NCBI GenBank assembly: GCA_015065545.1
Contig: SVQA01000004.1
Span: 118,098-182,097, forward strand
Direction: 5' to 3'
Source: Oscillospiraceae bacterium
GTDB taxonomy: Bacteria; Bacillota; Clostridia; Oscillospirales; Acutalibacteraceae
DNA length: 64,000 bases
Part shown: in pieces, positions 11,681 to 19,999 of the stretch
Position numbering within the stretch: the stretch's first letter is position 1
How the letters are laid out: each line of letters begins with the position of its first letter
Position numbers and translations under genes: made by a program
Notes under the pieces: generated by a model
Told to the model about the DNA's origin: nothing
Seen by the model: the letters and a program-made list of their open reading frames with translations, nothing else
The model's database searches: none

Positions 11681-12883
11681 ATGGCAAGAGAAAAATTTGA
11701 AAGAAGTAAGCCCCATATTAACATTGGTACAATCGGTCACGTTGACCACGGTAAGACAACTCTTACAGCAGCTATCACTAAGGTTCTTAACCTCGGTGGT
11801 GACGCAGAGTTCGTTGACTACGCAAACATCGATAAGGCTCCCGAAGAGAGAGAGCGTGGTATCACAATCAACACAGCTCACGTTGAGTATCAGACAGAGG
11901 CACGTCACTATGCACACGTTGACTGCCCCGGCCATGCTGACTACGTTAAGAACATGATCACTGGTGCTGCTCAGATGGACGGCGCTATCCTCGTAGTTTC
12001 CGCTGCTGACGGTCCTATGCCCCAGACAAGAGAGCACATCCTTCTTTCCAGACAGGTTGGCGTTCCCTACATCGTTGTATTCATGAACAAGTGCGATCAG
12101 GTTGACGACGAAGAGCTCCTCGAGCTCGTTGAGATGGAGATCCGTGACCTCCTCTCCGAGTATGAGTTCCCCGGCGACGATACACCTATCGTTAAGGGTT
12201 CTGCATTCCAGGCTCTTGACAGTGCTTCCAAGGATCCTTCTGCTCCTGAGTATGCTTGCATCCACGAGCTTATGGCAGCTGTTGACAGCTTCATCCCCAC
12301 ACCCGAGCGTAAGTCTGACCTTCCCTTCCTCATGCCCGTAGAAGACGTATTCACAATCACAGGTCGTGGTACTGTTGCTACTGGTAGAGTTGAGAGAGGT
12401 ACAGTTAAGACTCAGGAAGAAGTTGAGATCGTTGGTCTCACAGACGAGAGACGTAAGGTTGTTGTTACAGGTCTCGAAATGTTCAGAAAGTCTCTTGACT
12501 TTGCTGAGGCTGGTGAGAACGTAGGTGTTCTCCTCCGTGGTGTTCAGAGATCCGAGATCGAGCGTGGCCAGGTTCTTGCTAAGCCCGGTTCCATCAACCC
12601 CCACACAAAGTTCCGTGGTCAGGTTTACGTTCTGACTAAGGAAGAAGGCGGCCGTCATACTCCCTTCTTCAACAACTACCGTCCCCAGTTCTACTTCAGA
12701 ACAACAGACGTTACAGGTACAATTTCTCTTCCCGAGGGCACAGAGATGTGCATGCCTGGCGATAACGTTGAGATGGATGTTGAGCTTATCACTCCTATCG
12801 CTATCGAAGTAGGTCTCCGTTTCGCTATCCGTGAGGGTGGTAGAACAGTTGGTTCAGGCGCAGTTATCGCTATCAACGAGTAA
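11681..12883 (+). CDS. tuf: Elongation factor Tu
   Basis: Aminoacyl-tRNA carrier GTPase, 400 residues. It has the P-loop GHVDHGKTT (about 19-27), [12 protein letters not shown] (switch I), [12 protein letters not shown] (G3) and NKCDQVDD (G4). The three-domain length is normal. AAGGAGGAA precedes the ATG. It is the last gene of the translation block and is terminated at 12936. Confidence 0.98.
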   Translation: MAREKFERSKPHINIGTIGHVDHGKTTLTAAITKVLNLGGDAEFVDYANIDKAPEERERGITINTAHVEYQTEARHYAHVDCPGHADYVKNMITGAAQMDGAILVVSAADGPMPQTREHILLSRQVGVPYIVVFMNKCDQVDDEELLELVEMEIRDLLSEYEFPGDDTPIVKGSAFQALDSASKDPSAPEYACIHELMAAVDSFIPTPERKSDLPFLMPVEDVFTITGRGTVATGRVERGTVKTQEEVEIVGLTDERRKVVVTGLEMFRKSLDFAEAGENVGVLLRGVQRSEIERGQVLAKPGSINPHTKFRGQVYVLTKEEGGRHTPFFNNYRPQFYFRTTDVTGTISLPEGTEMCMPGDNVEMDVELITPIAIEVGLRFAIREGGRTVGSGAVIAINE

Positions 12884-12935
12884 TTCAGCACTTAAGGTAT
12901 ATCCTTATTACTGAAACCTAATATCATGCAGTATT

Positions 12936-12973
12936 ATCGGTCTTCTGTTTCGGCAGAGGACCGATTTTTTTCT
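12936..12973 (+). terminator. Terminator of tuf
   Basis: ATCGGTC-TCTG pairs with CAGA-GACCGAT around a TTTCGG loop, followed by eight T residues. From here to the tRNA at 13191 the sequence is AT-rich and holds only a weak promoter (TTGCAT at 13140-13145, TAATAT at 13163-13168). Confidence 0.85.
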
Positions 12974-13190
12974 TAATACTGTCCGAAATAACAGGGTGCA
13001 ATAAAATTATAATTTGTTATTATATGTCTGGCTTGTAATTTTGAACACAGTCTGGTGTTTTATTGAGGAATATCTAAATCCTTCGGTGTTTTACACAATA
13101 AAAAATAAAAGAATGTATCAATAATAATCAAAATAATACTTGCATTTTACAAAAAGATGTGTTAATATATTATGGTCGTAAAAACGATAT

Positions 13191-13267
13191 GCGCTGCTAG
13201 CTCAGCTGGATAGAGTGACTGGCTACGAACCAGTAGGTCAGGGGTTCGAGTCCCTTGCAGCGCACCA
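13191..13267 (+). tRNA. tRNA-Arg (anticodon ACG)
   Basis: 77-nt cloverleaf. The acceptor GCGCTGC pairs with GCAGCGC, the anticodon stem ACTGG/CCAGT carries the loop CTACGAA (anticodon ACG), the T-arm loop is TTCGAGT, and CCA is encoded. Its last 18 bases are repeated 240 bp downstream, marking it as a likely integration target. Confidence 0.95.
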
Positions 13268-13268
13268 A

Positions 13269-13300
13269 GACGGTAACCTAAAAGGTTGCCGTCGTTTTTT
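13269..13300 (+). terminator. Terminator after tRNA-Arg
   Basis: GACGGTAACC (13269-13278) pairs with GGTTGCCGTC (13284-13293), followed by GTTTTTT. It starts two bases after the encoded CCA. Confidence 0.8.
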
Positions 13301-13352
13301 ATGGCAAAGGCAACAACTAAATAGGAACTGAAGATAAACAGGTTAGCGTTAC

Positions 13353-13489
13353 GGGACTCGAACCCTGAGAGGGTGAGCACCGTAAAGAAAACAGTCCGGT
13401 GGACTGTTTTTAGGTGCTAAATCTGAAGGCGGGTACCGAATGCGGAGCATTGGGTCGCCGAAGATGGCTGGCTTTCAAGGAAAGACAGC
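13353..13489 (+). other. Highly foldable non-coding segment inside the tRNA-tail repeat
   Basis: Three consecutive stems can be drawn. In the first, GCACC/GGTGC (13377-13381, 13413-13417) encloses AACAGTCC/GGACTGTT (13390-13397, 13401-13408). In the second, GGCG/CGCC (13428-13431, 13456-13459) encloses AATGC/GCATT. In the third, GCTG/CAGC (13467-13470, 13486-13489) encloses CTTTC/GAAAG. It begins with GGGACTCGAACCC (13353-13365), the reverse complement of the T-arm of the adjacent tRNA. No coding frame is credible. It could be a structured RNA or a mobile non-coding element. Confidence 0.5.
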
Positions 13490-13551
13490 GTCCCTTGCAG
13501 CGCACCAAAATAATAAAAATATTATGTGCTTTGTTACTAGAGGTGATTTAA

Positions 13552-14106
13552 ATGACTATTGAAATCGGTGACTTTGTCACTTCCTGTGAGGCAGGATATT
13601 GGCAATTGCTTGATATAAAACCCAAGATTGCAGATGAAGATTATTCAAGTGATATAGTAAAATGGAAGAAAGGCGATGTTATCGGTCAGTGGGTAATTTT
13701 GAAGAAAGCATTTACACCGAAAATGAAACCACGAATTGATTTTTCTTATGTTGATGCTTCGTGGCTTAAGCCTGTTTCACCAGAGGCTTTAAAAGAGATA
13801 CATAATTATTTTACACAAAACCCTGATTACAAGTATAAATATGAAAATGCTGAAATCAAGCTACAGCCAACGATTACAAACTGTTGGATAAACCTCTCTG
13901 AAAATGAGGCAAATGAGTTACGAATGCTTTGTGATAAGCTGCCTGCTCAATTTACTATGGATGATTTTTGGGAAAAAGCAAAAAGATTTAAGAAGAATAT
14001 TTCATCTTCCCCTACAAGTTATTTGATTAATTTCACAACATATCCATGGAATATGGATAAAAATGCAAATTTAATCTACCATGGCTACGAGATAAAGAAA
14101 TTATAG
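13552..14106 (+). CDS. Hypothetical protein (184 aa)
   Basis: No family is recognised. The protein is soluble, has no signal peptide or membrane segment, and is rich in W, Y and K (for example WKKGDVIGQWVILKKAF and SYVDASWLKPVSPEAL). A GAGGTGA ribosome site precedes the ATG. It is clearly more AT-rich than the str operon and lies 43 bp after the second copy of the tRNA tail, so it may be cargo left by the element that used tRNA-Arg as its attachment site. Confidence 0.7.
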   Translation: MTIEIGDFVTSCEAGYWQLLDIKPKIADEDYSSDIVKWKKGDVIGQWVILKKAFTPKMKPRIDFSYVDASWLKPVSPEALKEIHNYFTQNPDYKYKYENAEIKLQPTITNCWINLSENEANELRMLCDKLPAQFTMDDFWEKAKRFKKNISSSPTSYLINFTTYPWNMDKNANLIYHGYEIKKL

Positions 14107-14184
14107 TATTTTAGTCATTTCCAGGTTTAAAACTAATTCTACTCCATATAAACTCAATTAAGTTAATTTGCTTGGAGACATTTT

Positions 14185-14823
14185 ATGTGCAACAACATTA
14201 TCAACAACACAATTGAATATATAAAAGGTTTCTTTGCCTCTGATTTTACGGGTCATGATTCAGAACATAGTATGAGGGTGTATAAAATAGCAACAAAGCT
14301 TGCCGTCACAGAAGGTGCAGATATGCTTGTTACTTCGCTTTCAGCTCTTCTTCACGATGTAGACGACAAGAAAATCTCTCCCGATACTGCAGATAATCTT
14401 TCTAATGCAAGAACGTTTTTAAGCTCCCAAGGGGTTGATGATATTACTTTGGAGAAAATTTGTGATGTAATAAAGCAGATTTCCTTTAAGGGTAAGGATT
14501 CTGTAGTGCCCGATACTATCGAGGGTAAGTGTGTGCAGGATGCAGACAGATTGGATGCTTTGGGTGCTGTGGGAATTGCCAGAGCGTTTGCCTATGGCGG
14601 AGCCAATCATAGGGTTATGTATGACCCCGAGATAAAGCCCGTTCTAAATATGAGCGAGCAGGAGTATTACTCTGCTCAGGGTACTACGGTAAATCAGTTT
14701 TATGAAAAACTCTTTTTGCTCAAAGATATAATGAACACAGAAAGTGCAAAGGTAATTGCCTCGCAAAGAGATACCTTTATGCGTAGTTTTATTGATGAAT
14801 TCTTAAATGAATGGAATATGTAA
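14185..14823 (+). CDS. HD-domain phosphohydrolase
   Basis: 212-residue metal-dependent phosphohydrolase of the HD superfamily (YedJ/YpgQ-like). Metal ligands are visible as H28 in GHDSEHSMRV, the doublet H57-D58 in LLHDVDD, and a distal Asp in CVQDADRLDALGAVG. Members of this family hydrolyse nucleotide-type substrates, but the substrate cannot be read from the sequence. The ribosome site is TTGGAGA. It stands alone between the hypothetical gene and the amidohydrolase, which has its own promoter. Confidence 0.85.
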   Translation: MCNNIINNTIEYIKGFFASDFTGHDSEHSMRVYKIATKLAVTEGADMLVTSLSALLHDVDDKKISPDTADNLSNARTFLSSQGVDDITLEKICDVIKQISFKGKDSVVPDTIEGKCVQDADRLDALGAVGIARAFAYGGANHRVMYDPEIKPVLNMSEQEYYSAQGTTVNQFYEKLFLLKDIMNTESAKVIASQRDTFMRSFIDEFLNEWNM

Positions 14824-14840
14824 TCAGCAAGCTTTTGTAT

Positions 14841-14869
14841 TTGACTACCGCTTTTATCTTTGCTATAAT
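14841..14869 (+). promoter_or_regulatory. Promoter of the amidohydrolase gene
   Basis: TTGACT (14841-14846), 17-bp spacer, TATAAT (14864-14869), 36 bp before the start codon. Confidence 0.75.
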
Positions 14870-14904
14870 ACTAAACAGTTCAGTTTTAATAAAGAGATGG
14901 TATT

Positions 14905-15690
14905 ATGAAAATTATAGATTTTCACGCTCATATTTATCCTGATAAGATTGCAGAGCGTGCAACACAGGCTATCGGAAATTTTTACGATATAGGTATGGAT
15001 AGGGTAGGCTCCCTTTCTAATTTGCTCAGATGCTCAGAAGAAGCAGGAATTACAAACTGCGTAGTTCATTCTGTTGCTACAAGTCCACAGCAGGTTGAGC
15101 GTATCAACGATTTTATAACCGAATCGGTGAATGCTCACAGTGATAAGCTTTTCGGGTTTGGTACTATGCATCAGGATTTTGAGAATAAACTTGAGGAAGT
15201 AGACCGTTGCATTAAAATGGGACTTAAGGGAATAAAGCTTCACCCTGATACTCAGATGTTTAATGTGGACGATGACTGTATGCTCGAAATGTATGACTAT
15301 CTTCAGGATAAAGTACCCGTTCTTCTGCACTGCGGCGATTATCGTTATGATTATTCTCACCCAAGAAGAGTTGCCAGAATTTGCAAAATGTTTCCTCGTT
15401 TGACAGTTATCGGTGCCCATTTCGGCGGATATTCTGTTTGGGATGAGGCCTATGAATACCTCAAGGAGCTTAACTGTTTCCTTGATACCTCCAGCTCTTC
15501 TGCTTTGATGGAAGAGGGAATGTTTGAGCGTATGATTAAGGCTTATGGTGCAGACAGGCTTTTATTCGGCACAGATTTTCCTATGTGGGACAGCAAAGAG
15601 GAGCTTGAGCGGTTTATGAGTGTATCTCTTTCGAATAGTGAGAGAGAAAAAATACTTTACAGCAACGGGGCTTCTCTGCTAAAGATATAG
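14905..15690 (+). CDS. Amidohydrolase family protein (amidohydro_2 type)
   Basis: 261-residue TIM-barrel metal hydrolase or decarboxylase. Ligand motifs appear in family order: DFHAHIYP (H7 and H9), KGIKLHPD, VLLHCGDY, VIGAHFGG and LLFGTDFPMW with the late Asp. The layout fits the amidohydrolase_2 (ACMSD-like) group found widely as orphan genes in Clostridia. The substrate is unknown. No partner gene in an operon. Confidence 0.85.
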   Translation: MKIIDFHAHIYPDKIAERATQAIGNFYDIGMDRVGSLSNLLRCSEEAGITNCVVHSVATSPQQVERINDFITESVNAHSDKLFGFGTMHQDFENKLEEVDRCIKMGLKGIKLHPDTQMFNVDDDCMLEMYDYLQDKVPVLLHCGDYRYDYSHPRRVARICKMFPRLTVIGAHFGGYSVWDEAYEYLKELNCFLDTSSSSALMEEGMFERMIKAYGADRLLFGTDFPMWDSKEELERFMSVSLSNSEREKILYSNGASLLKI

Positions 15691-15719
15691 TTGATTTATC
15701 AGAAATGATAAGTTATAAT
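15691..15719 (+). promoter_or_regulatory. Promoter of the lipoprotein gene
   Basis: TTGATT (15691-15696), 17-bp spacer, TATAAT (15714-15719). The spacer contains the short inverted repeat TTATC/GATAA. Confidence 0.65.
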
Positions 15720-15748
15720 AAAATCATAATACTTATGAGGTGACTTAT

Positions 15749-16219
15749 ATGAAAAGAATATTTGCTCTTATTATGACAGTTGTTATGTGTTTTTCTCTCT
15801 TTGCACTTGCAGGATGCAAGAAAACCGAAGAGTCTGATGTTTTATCAGGTGCACAGAGATATAAGGAAAAATATGACTACGATGCTTATATTGAAGAAGA
15901 GGCTGATATTATCGGCGAGTGGAAACAGCAGCTTGACTCAAGCAGTGAAGCAAGTGAGTGTGTATGGACGTTCAATGATGATACAACTATTAAAATTACA
16001 GAAACTCTTAAAGGCCAAGGTGTTAAGATTACCACCAATGGTGCTTGCAATTATAACGAAAAAACAGGCGAGATAAACTATATGCTCCTGCTTAATAAAA
16101 CAGGTAATGATGGCAAGCTGGTTTCTGAAATAAAGGAATATGATGCGAAGGTTTCCGTCGATGGCAATAAGATGACATTTACTTACACAGACGGTACAAC
16201 AACAGTTTTCACTAAGTAA
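15749..16219 (+). CDS. Putative lipoprotein (156 aa)
   Basis: Short secreted lipoprotein. It has an N-terminal K-R, a hydrophobic core and the lipobox LAGC with the acylated Cys at about residue 23, followed by KKTEES. The mature part is acidic and contains a segment (IIGEWKQQLDSSSEASECVW) and a C-terminal part (NKMTFTYTDGTTTVFTK) that resemble small beta-barrel lipocalin-like domains found in Ruminococcus lipoproteins. Family assignment is uncertain. ATG 15749 is preferred to the in-frame GTG 15740 because GAGGTG overlaps that GTG. Confidence 0.8.
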   Translation: MKRIFALIMTVVMCFSLFALAGCKKTEESDVLSGAQRYKEKYDYDAYIEEEADIIGEWKQQLDSSSEASECVWTFNDDTTIKITETLKGQGVKITTNGACNYNEKTGEINYMLLLNKTGNDGKLVSEIKEYDAKVSVDGNKMTFTYTDGTTTVFTK

Positions 16220-16233
16220 TTTTGAGTAAAAAT

Positions 16234-16270
16234 ATACAGCAGGTGTTTTATATGCCTGCTGTATTTTTTT
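16234..16270 (+). terminator. Terminator of the lipoprotein gene
   Basis: ATACAGCAGG pairs with CCTGCTGTAT around a short loop, followed by seven T residues. Confidence 0.85.
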
Positions 16271-16337
16271 GCTTTGCAGGATAAATTTCAGGAAGAAATG
16301 GTATACAAATAACAAGTTAATAAAAATTCTAAAAAAA

Positions 16338-16368
16338 TGTGGAATTATTCCACAAATAGTGTTATAAT
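16338..16368 (+). promoter_or_regulatory. Promoter with overlapping perfect palindrome (operator candidate)
   Basis: TATAAT at 16363-16368 with a poor -35 (TGGAAT, 16340-16345, 17-bp spacing). The -35 lies inside the perfect palindrome TGTGGAAT-T-ATTCCACA (16338-16354). A weak -35 buried in a palindrome is typical of a regulated promoter. It is placed about 95 bp before the LytTR regulator gene, which may be autoregulated. Confidence 0.55.
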
Positions 16369-16461
16369 GTAAAACGTGTGAAAAATACGATATGTTAGTT
16401 TCCGCAGTTAGTATCAAGGGGTGGCGTCGCTGCTGAGTGTCAAGGAGTTGTGGAGGTTAAT

Positions 16462-17163
16462 ATGTACAGAGTATCTATTTGCGATGAGAATCAGTTTTTT
16501 AGAGACTCTTTGGAAAAAGTAATCCGATGCTATTTTGTTGCAAAAGGGATTAAGGCTTTAATCAAATGTTTTGAAAAATCAGAGTGTTTACTGAAATATC
16601 CTGACTATACTGATATAGTTTTTCTGGGAATGGATAGAAACAGGGCTTTGAACCTTGATATTGCAAGAATACTTCATAATAAAAATCCTAATATGTATTT
16701 ATATATTATTTCTAATAAGTATACTTATCTGGATGATGCAATGGATTTAAAAGCCTTTAGGTATTTATCCAAGACTTTGGATATAAACAGGATAATCACA
16801 TCGCTTGATATGATTGTTTCTTTAGATAACAGCATCTCCTTTATGTCTAATTATACGATGATAGAAATAAAGGAAACTGAAATTGCCTGCATATTCTCCA
16901 AAGACAGAAGGACGTTTGTTTTGACGGACTCTGGAGAATACTATCCGACTACACTTACTATTAAAAATTGGCTTTGTAAATTATCGGATTCACGGCATTT
17001 TCTGCATCCTCATTACAGTTACATTGTTAATAAGAAATATATTCATTCCTTCGATGGAAGAGTTATTACGCTACGTTGTAAGGATGGTAAAACTATGGAG
17101 GTTTATCCTTCCCAAAGAAGAATGACTCAGGTGAGAACTGCATTAACACAAAACAGGTTTTAG
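16462..17163 (+). CDS. LytTR-family response regulator with degenerate receiver
   Basis: 233 residues. The N-terminal part is receiver-like (SICDENQFFR with D8/E9, IIS84, and K104 in RYLSK). The C-terminal part, about 130-233, is a LytTR DNA-binding domain (FLHPHYSYIVNKKYI, QRRMTQVR). At the phosphoacceptor position the expected FLD is FLG (G56), so normal Asp phosphorylation is not expected unless D58 substitutes. No histidine kinase is adjacent. ATG 16462 is chosen because GGAGG lies 5 nt before it; an in-frame GTG exists at 16450. Confidence 0.85.
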   Translation: MYRVSICDENQFFRDSLEKVIRCYFVAKGIKALIKCFEKSECLLKYPDYTDIVFLGMDRNRALNLDIARILHNKNPNMYLYIISNKYTYLDDAMDLKAFRYLSKTLDINRIITSLDMIVSLDNSISFMSNYTMIEIKETEIACIFSKDRRTFVLTDSGEYYPTTLTIKNWLCKLSDSRHFLHPHYSYIVNKKYIHSFDGRVITLRCKDGKTMEVYPSQRRMTQVRTALTQNRF

Positions 17164-17192
17164 TACTTCAAGTTAATATAGGTAAAAGAATT

Positions 17193-17226
17193 CCCGTTAA
17201 CAATAGTCTGTTAACGGGATGTTTTT
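17193..17226. terminator. Bidirectional terminator between convergent genes
   Basis: CCCGTTAAC (17193-17201) pairs with GTTAACGGG (17210-17218), with T-rich tracts on both strands. It serves the LytTR gene and the convergent decarboxylase. The decarboxylase stop codon lies inside the stem. Confidence 0.8.
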
Positions 17227-18551
17227 ATTACTGTACAATCTTTAATATTGTAATACTCAAAGACCGCTATGGTTCGCTTGTCGATTATCTCACCGCATAC
17301 GATAATGGGTACGGCAGGCGGACAGCCGACGGTAGCAGCTGCAAGTGTTCTGCCTTCTGATTCCTTAACAGGTATAGTCTCCATCGGAGAAAGAGATGCC
17401 TGACGCACAGACATAGCTTTTTTGGGGATATGTGCGGTGGGTGGAGTTTCCTTTATGGGAGTAAGAGGTGTTATGGATAAAAGTGCCTCCTGAAGCATTA
17501 AAAGGTCTTTTACTTCCAAAGCAGGACTTAACATAAGCACCACATAATCAGGGTCGGAGAATTCGCACACAAATCCTTTTTGTGTAAGGATTTCGGCAAA
17601 GTCATTGCCCTTGTATCCGTAGTCCTTGGTGCTTAAAGTGATTTTTAAGGTTTCCTGCTCAATGAGTTTATATCCGTGAGTTGTAAGCTTGTTTTTAAGG
17701 TTATTAACCAAGGGTAAAAAGCTTTTGAGTGATTCTGTAAATTCCTCAAAGATATATTTATTGGCTCTGTCCATTGATTGAAGAATAAGATAAGAGGGGC
17801 TTGTAGAGCCAAAAAGAGCAAGGGCATTTTTCGCCATAGGGGATAAAGCCTCGGACATATCTGGACCTATATGCAGATAAGCTCCGCCTGTGAGTACAGG
17901 CAGGGTTTTATGAGCAGAGTCGGCGCATAAATCCGCACCCAGATCTATGGGATGCAAGGATTCAGAGAGGAATTTAAGATAAGCCCCATGAGCATTGTCT
18001 ACAAGTAACAGCACACCGTATTTCTTGCATACGGCAGATAGAGCTTTTATATCCGTCATATTACCAAGGTAATCGGGACTTGTCAGATATACGGCAAAGG
18101 GTTTTTCTTTTAAGATAAGAGTCTCCAGTTTTTCAGCTGATATATTGCAGGAAAGATAGGAGTTTTCTGTATCACTTTCAATCCAAACCACATTTATGTC
18201 AAGAAGTGCTGCAGCAGAAACAAAGGTCTTGTGAGCATTTCTGCCTGCAAGGATTTTGGGCGATTTACCCTGCTCTTTGCCGTAAAGCATCGAGAGATAC
18301 AGCATAGTACGGATACAATGGGAAGAGCCTTCGGTAGAGTAGAAGGTATCACAGCCAAAAAGTTTGCTTGCATTTTGCTCACTTTCTTTGATGATTCCTT
18401 CTGCTTCGTAAAGACTGTCTGCTCCGCTTATTTCAGTGATGTCGAATTCTTCAAAGCCGAGTAAAGCTTTACCCTTGTGACCCGGCATGTGCAGTCGCAC
18501 GGCATTTTTGTTTATGTATTCATTTACGAAATCACAAATTGGGGTGTTCAT
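17211..18551 (-). CDS. Orn/Lys/Arg decarboxylase-type PLP enzyme
   Basis: 446-residue fold-type I PLP enzyme of the major-domain Orn/Lys/Arg decarboxylase family (YaaO/SpeA-like short form). It has HMPGHKG near the N-terminus, STEGSSHCIRTM (cofactor phosphate region), VDNAHGA with D185, and the Schiff-base lysine K215 in DSAHKTLPVLTGG. It probably decarboxylates a basic amino acid for polyamine synthesis; the substrate is not determinable. Its start codon overlaps the stop codon of the SCIFF maturase (TAATG), so the two are translationally coupled, although no functional link is known. Confidence 0.88.
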   Translation of the reverse strand: MNTPICDFVNEYINKNAVRLHMPGHKGKALLGFEEFDITEISGADSLYEAEGIIKESEQNASKLFGCDTFYSTEGSSHCIRTMLYLSMLYGKEQGKSPKILAGRNAHKTFVSAAALLDINVVWIESDTENSYLSCNISAEKLETLILKEKPFAVYLTSPDYLGNMTDIKALSAVCKKYGVLLLVDNAHGAYLKFLSESLHPIDLGADLCADSAHKTLPVLTGGAYLHIGPDMSEALSPMAKNALALFGSTSPSYLILQSMDRANKYIFEEFTESLKSFLPLVNNLKNKLTTHGYKLIEQETLKITLSTKDYGYKGNDFAEILTQKGFVCEFSDPDYVVLMLSPALEVKDLLMLQEALLSITPLTPIKETPPTAHIPKKAMSVRQASLSPMETIPVKESEGRTLAAATVGCPPAVPIIVCGEIIDKRTIAVFEYYNIKDCTVIKTSR

Positions 18552-19936
18552 TATTTGTTATCTCCGAAGGCTCTTGCAATTGCAACCATAATGGCACATT
18601 CCATTCTTTTTCTGAAGAGAGTACAGCCGTCCTTGTAAACTCCGGTAACCGAGCCTGTGGAGTGGTAGGCGTTAGCGGCACATCCGCCGGAGCAGTAAAG
18701 CTTTGCCCAGCAATCCTTACAGTCAGGTCGAGCATAAACATTGCAGGAGGCAAATTCCTGCTGAATTTCCTTGTTTGTAACACCCTGCCATATATCGCCC
18801 AGCTTGAACTTTTCTTCGCCTACAAACTGATGGCAGGGATAAAGGTCGCCCCAAGGAGTAACTGCCATATATTCTGTACCCGAGCCACAGCCTGAAATTC
18901 TCTTGTAGATGCAGGGACCGCCTGTAAGGTCAATCATATAGTGATAGAATGTAAAGGGATTTTTCTCTTTATCTCGACTAAGCATAAGCGAAGCCAAGTC
19001 CTCATACTGCTTCATAACAATCTCAAGGTCCTCTTTTGTGAGGGCTTCGGGGTCGGAGGGAGAGCTTACAACAGGCTCCATAGAAAGCTCGGTGAAGCCT
19101 AAATCCAGCATCTGCTGAATATCCTTCAGAAAGTCAGGGTTAGCGTGGGTGAAGGTGCCGCGCATATAGTAGTTTTTGCCTTCTCTTGCTTTAACAAGCT
19201 TCTGGAACTTGGGAACGATTCTATCGTAGCTTCCGTTACCTGCATAGTCTACACGATAGCGGTCGTGGATTTCTTTTCTGCCGTCAAGGCTTAAAACAAT
19301 ATTGCTCATTTCTTTGTTTGCAAATTCGATAACATCGTCGTCAATGAGCAGACCATTGGTGGTAAGAGTAAAGCGGAAGTTCTTGCCTTTTTCTTTCTCA
19401 ATAGAGCGAGCATACTCAACCATCTGCTTAACTACGTCGAAGTTCATAAGAGGTTCTCCACCAAAGAAGTCAACCTCCAGATTGCGTCTTGAACCTGAAT
19501 TTTCAACAAGGAAATCAAGTGCTCGTTTGCCTACCTCAAAGCTCATCATAGCTCTGTCGCCGTGGTATTTGCCCTGACTTGCAAAGCAGTAGGAGCAGTT
19601 AAGGTTGCAGGTATGGGCGATGTGAATACAGAGTGCCTTGATTACACCTGCTGTTTTTGCCTTTAGCGTGTCTGCCATAGGCTCGAAGTTATCGGGAGCA
19701 AAGAGCTTACCGCTTTCTTTGAGTGCTTCTACCTGAGCGTAGCATTCCTCTATATCTGCGGGAGTGATATCCTTTCTGTCTGTGTATTTCTTGTTCATAG
19801 CATCAAGGACTTCTTGCTTAGAGCTTTCCTCGAACATTCCGATAATATCGTAGGCTACCTCGTCAACAACGTGGATTGAACCAGAGCAAACATCAAGAAC
19901 AATGTTGTAGCCTGAGAGTTTATACTGATGAATCAT
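18551..19936 (-). CDS. scfB: SCIFF peptide radical SAM maturase (thioether-forming)
   Basis: 461 residues. The radical SAM cluster motif CNLNCSYC holds C110, C114 and C117. The C-terminal SPASM region carries auxiliary-cluster cysteines (GGPCIYKRISGCGSG, LYPCHQF, CNVYARPDCKDCWAKLYCSGGC). Family members install Cys-to-Thr thioether (ranthipeptide) links in the SCIFF peptide. The gene lies directly downstream of the SCIFF gene on the same strand, separated by a terminator hairpin that should keep enzyme levels below peptide levels. The N-terminal part (about 1-90) fits the peptide-recognition region. Confidence 0.93.
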   Translation of the reverse strand: MIHQYKLSGYNIVLDVCSGSIHVVDEVAYDIIGMFEESSKQEVLDAMNKKYTDRKDITPADIEECYAQVEALKESGKLFAPDNFEPMADTLKAKTAGVIKALCIHIAHTCNLNCSYCFASQGKYHGDRAMMSFEVGKRALDFLVENSGSRRNLEVDFFGGEPLMNFDVVKQMVEYARSIEKEKGKNFRFTLTTNGLLIDDDVIEFANKEMSNIVLSLDGRKEIHDRYRVDYAGNGSYDRIVPKFQKLVKAREGKNYYMRGTFTHANPDFLKDIQQMLDLGFTELSMEPVVSSPSDPEALTKEDLEIVMKQYEDLASLMLSRDKEKNPFTFYHYMIDLTGGPCIYKRISGCGSGTEYMAVTPWGDLYPCHQFVGEEKFKLGDIWQGVTNKEIQQEFASCNVYARPDCKDCWAKLYCSGGCAANAYHSTGSVTGVYKDGCTLFRKRMECAIMVAIARAFGDNK

Positions 19937-19960
19937 AGTTTACCTCGTAAAGTTATAGAA

Positions 19961-19990
19961 TAAAAATGCCGCCTAAAAAGGCGGCATTTA
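19961..19990 (-). terminator. Terminator/attenuator between SCIFF peptide and maturase
   Basis: On the minus strand AAATGCCGCC and GGCGGCATTT form a 10-bp stem followed by TTTATT. It starts 10 nt after the peptide stop codon. Read-through would supply the maturase mRNA. Confidence 0.8.
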
Positions 19991-19999
19991 AGGATGCAA

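Larger units (their letters stand above)
13250..13508 (+). repeat. Direct repeat of the tRNA-Arg 3' end (att-like duplication)
   Basis: The 19-mer starting GTCCCTTGCAG and ending CGCACCAA occurs at 13250-13268 (tRNA 3' end) and again, identical, at 13490-13508. The copies are offset by exactly 240 bp. Duplicated tRNA 3' ends usually mark attL/attR of an integrated element. Only about 220 bp remain between the copies, with no integrase gene, so this is either a scar or a small non-coding element that carries its own tRNA tail. Confidence 0.75.

Noticed and set aside
13162..13380. Minus-strand frame containing GTRTPDLLVRSQSLYPAELA
   Set aside because: This is the well-known false protein from translating an antisense tRNA.
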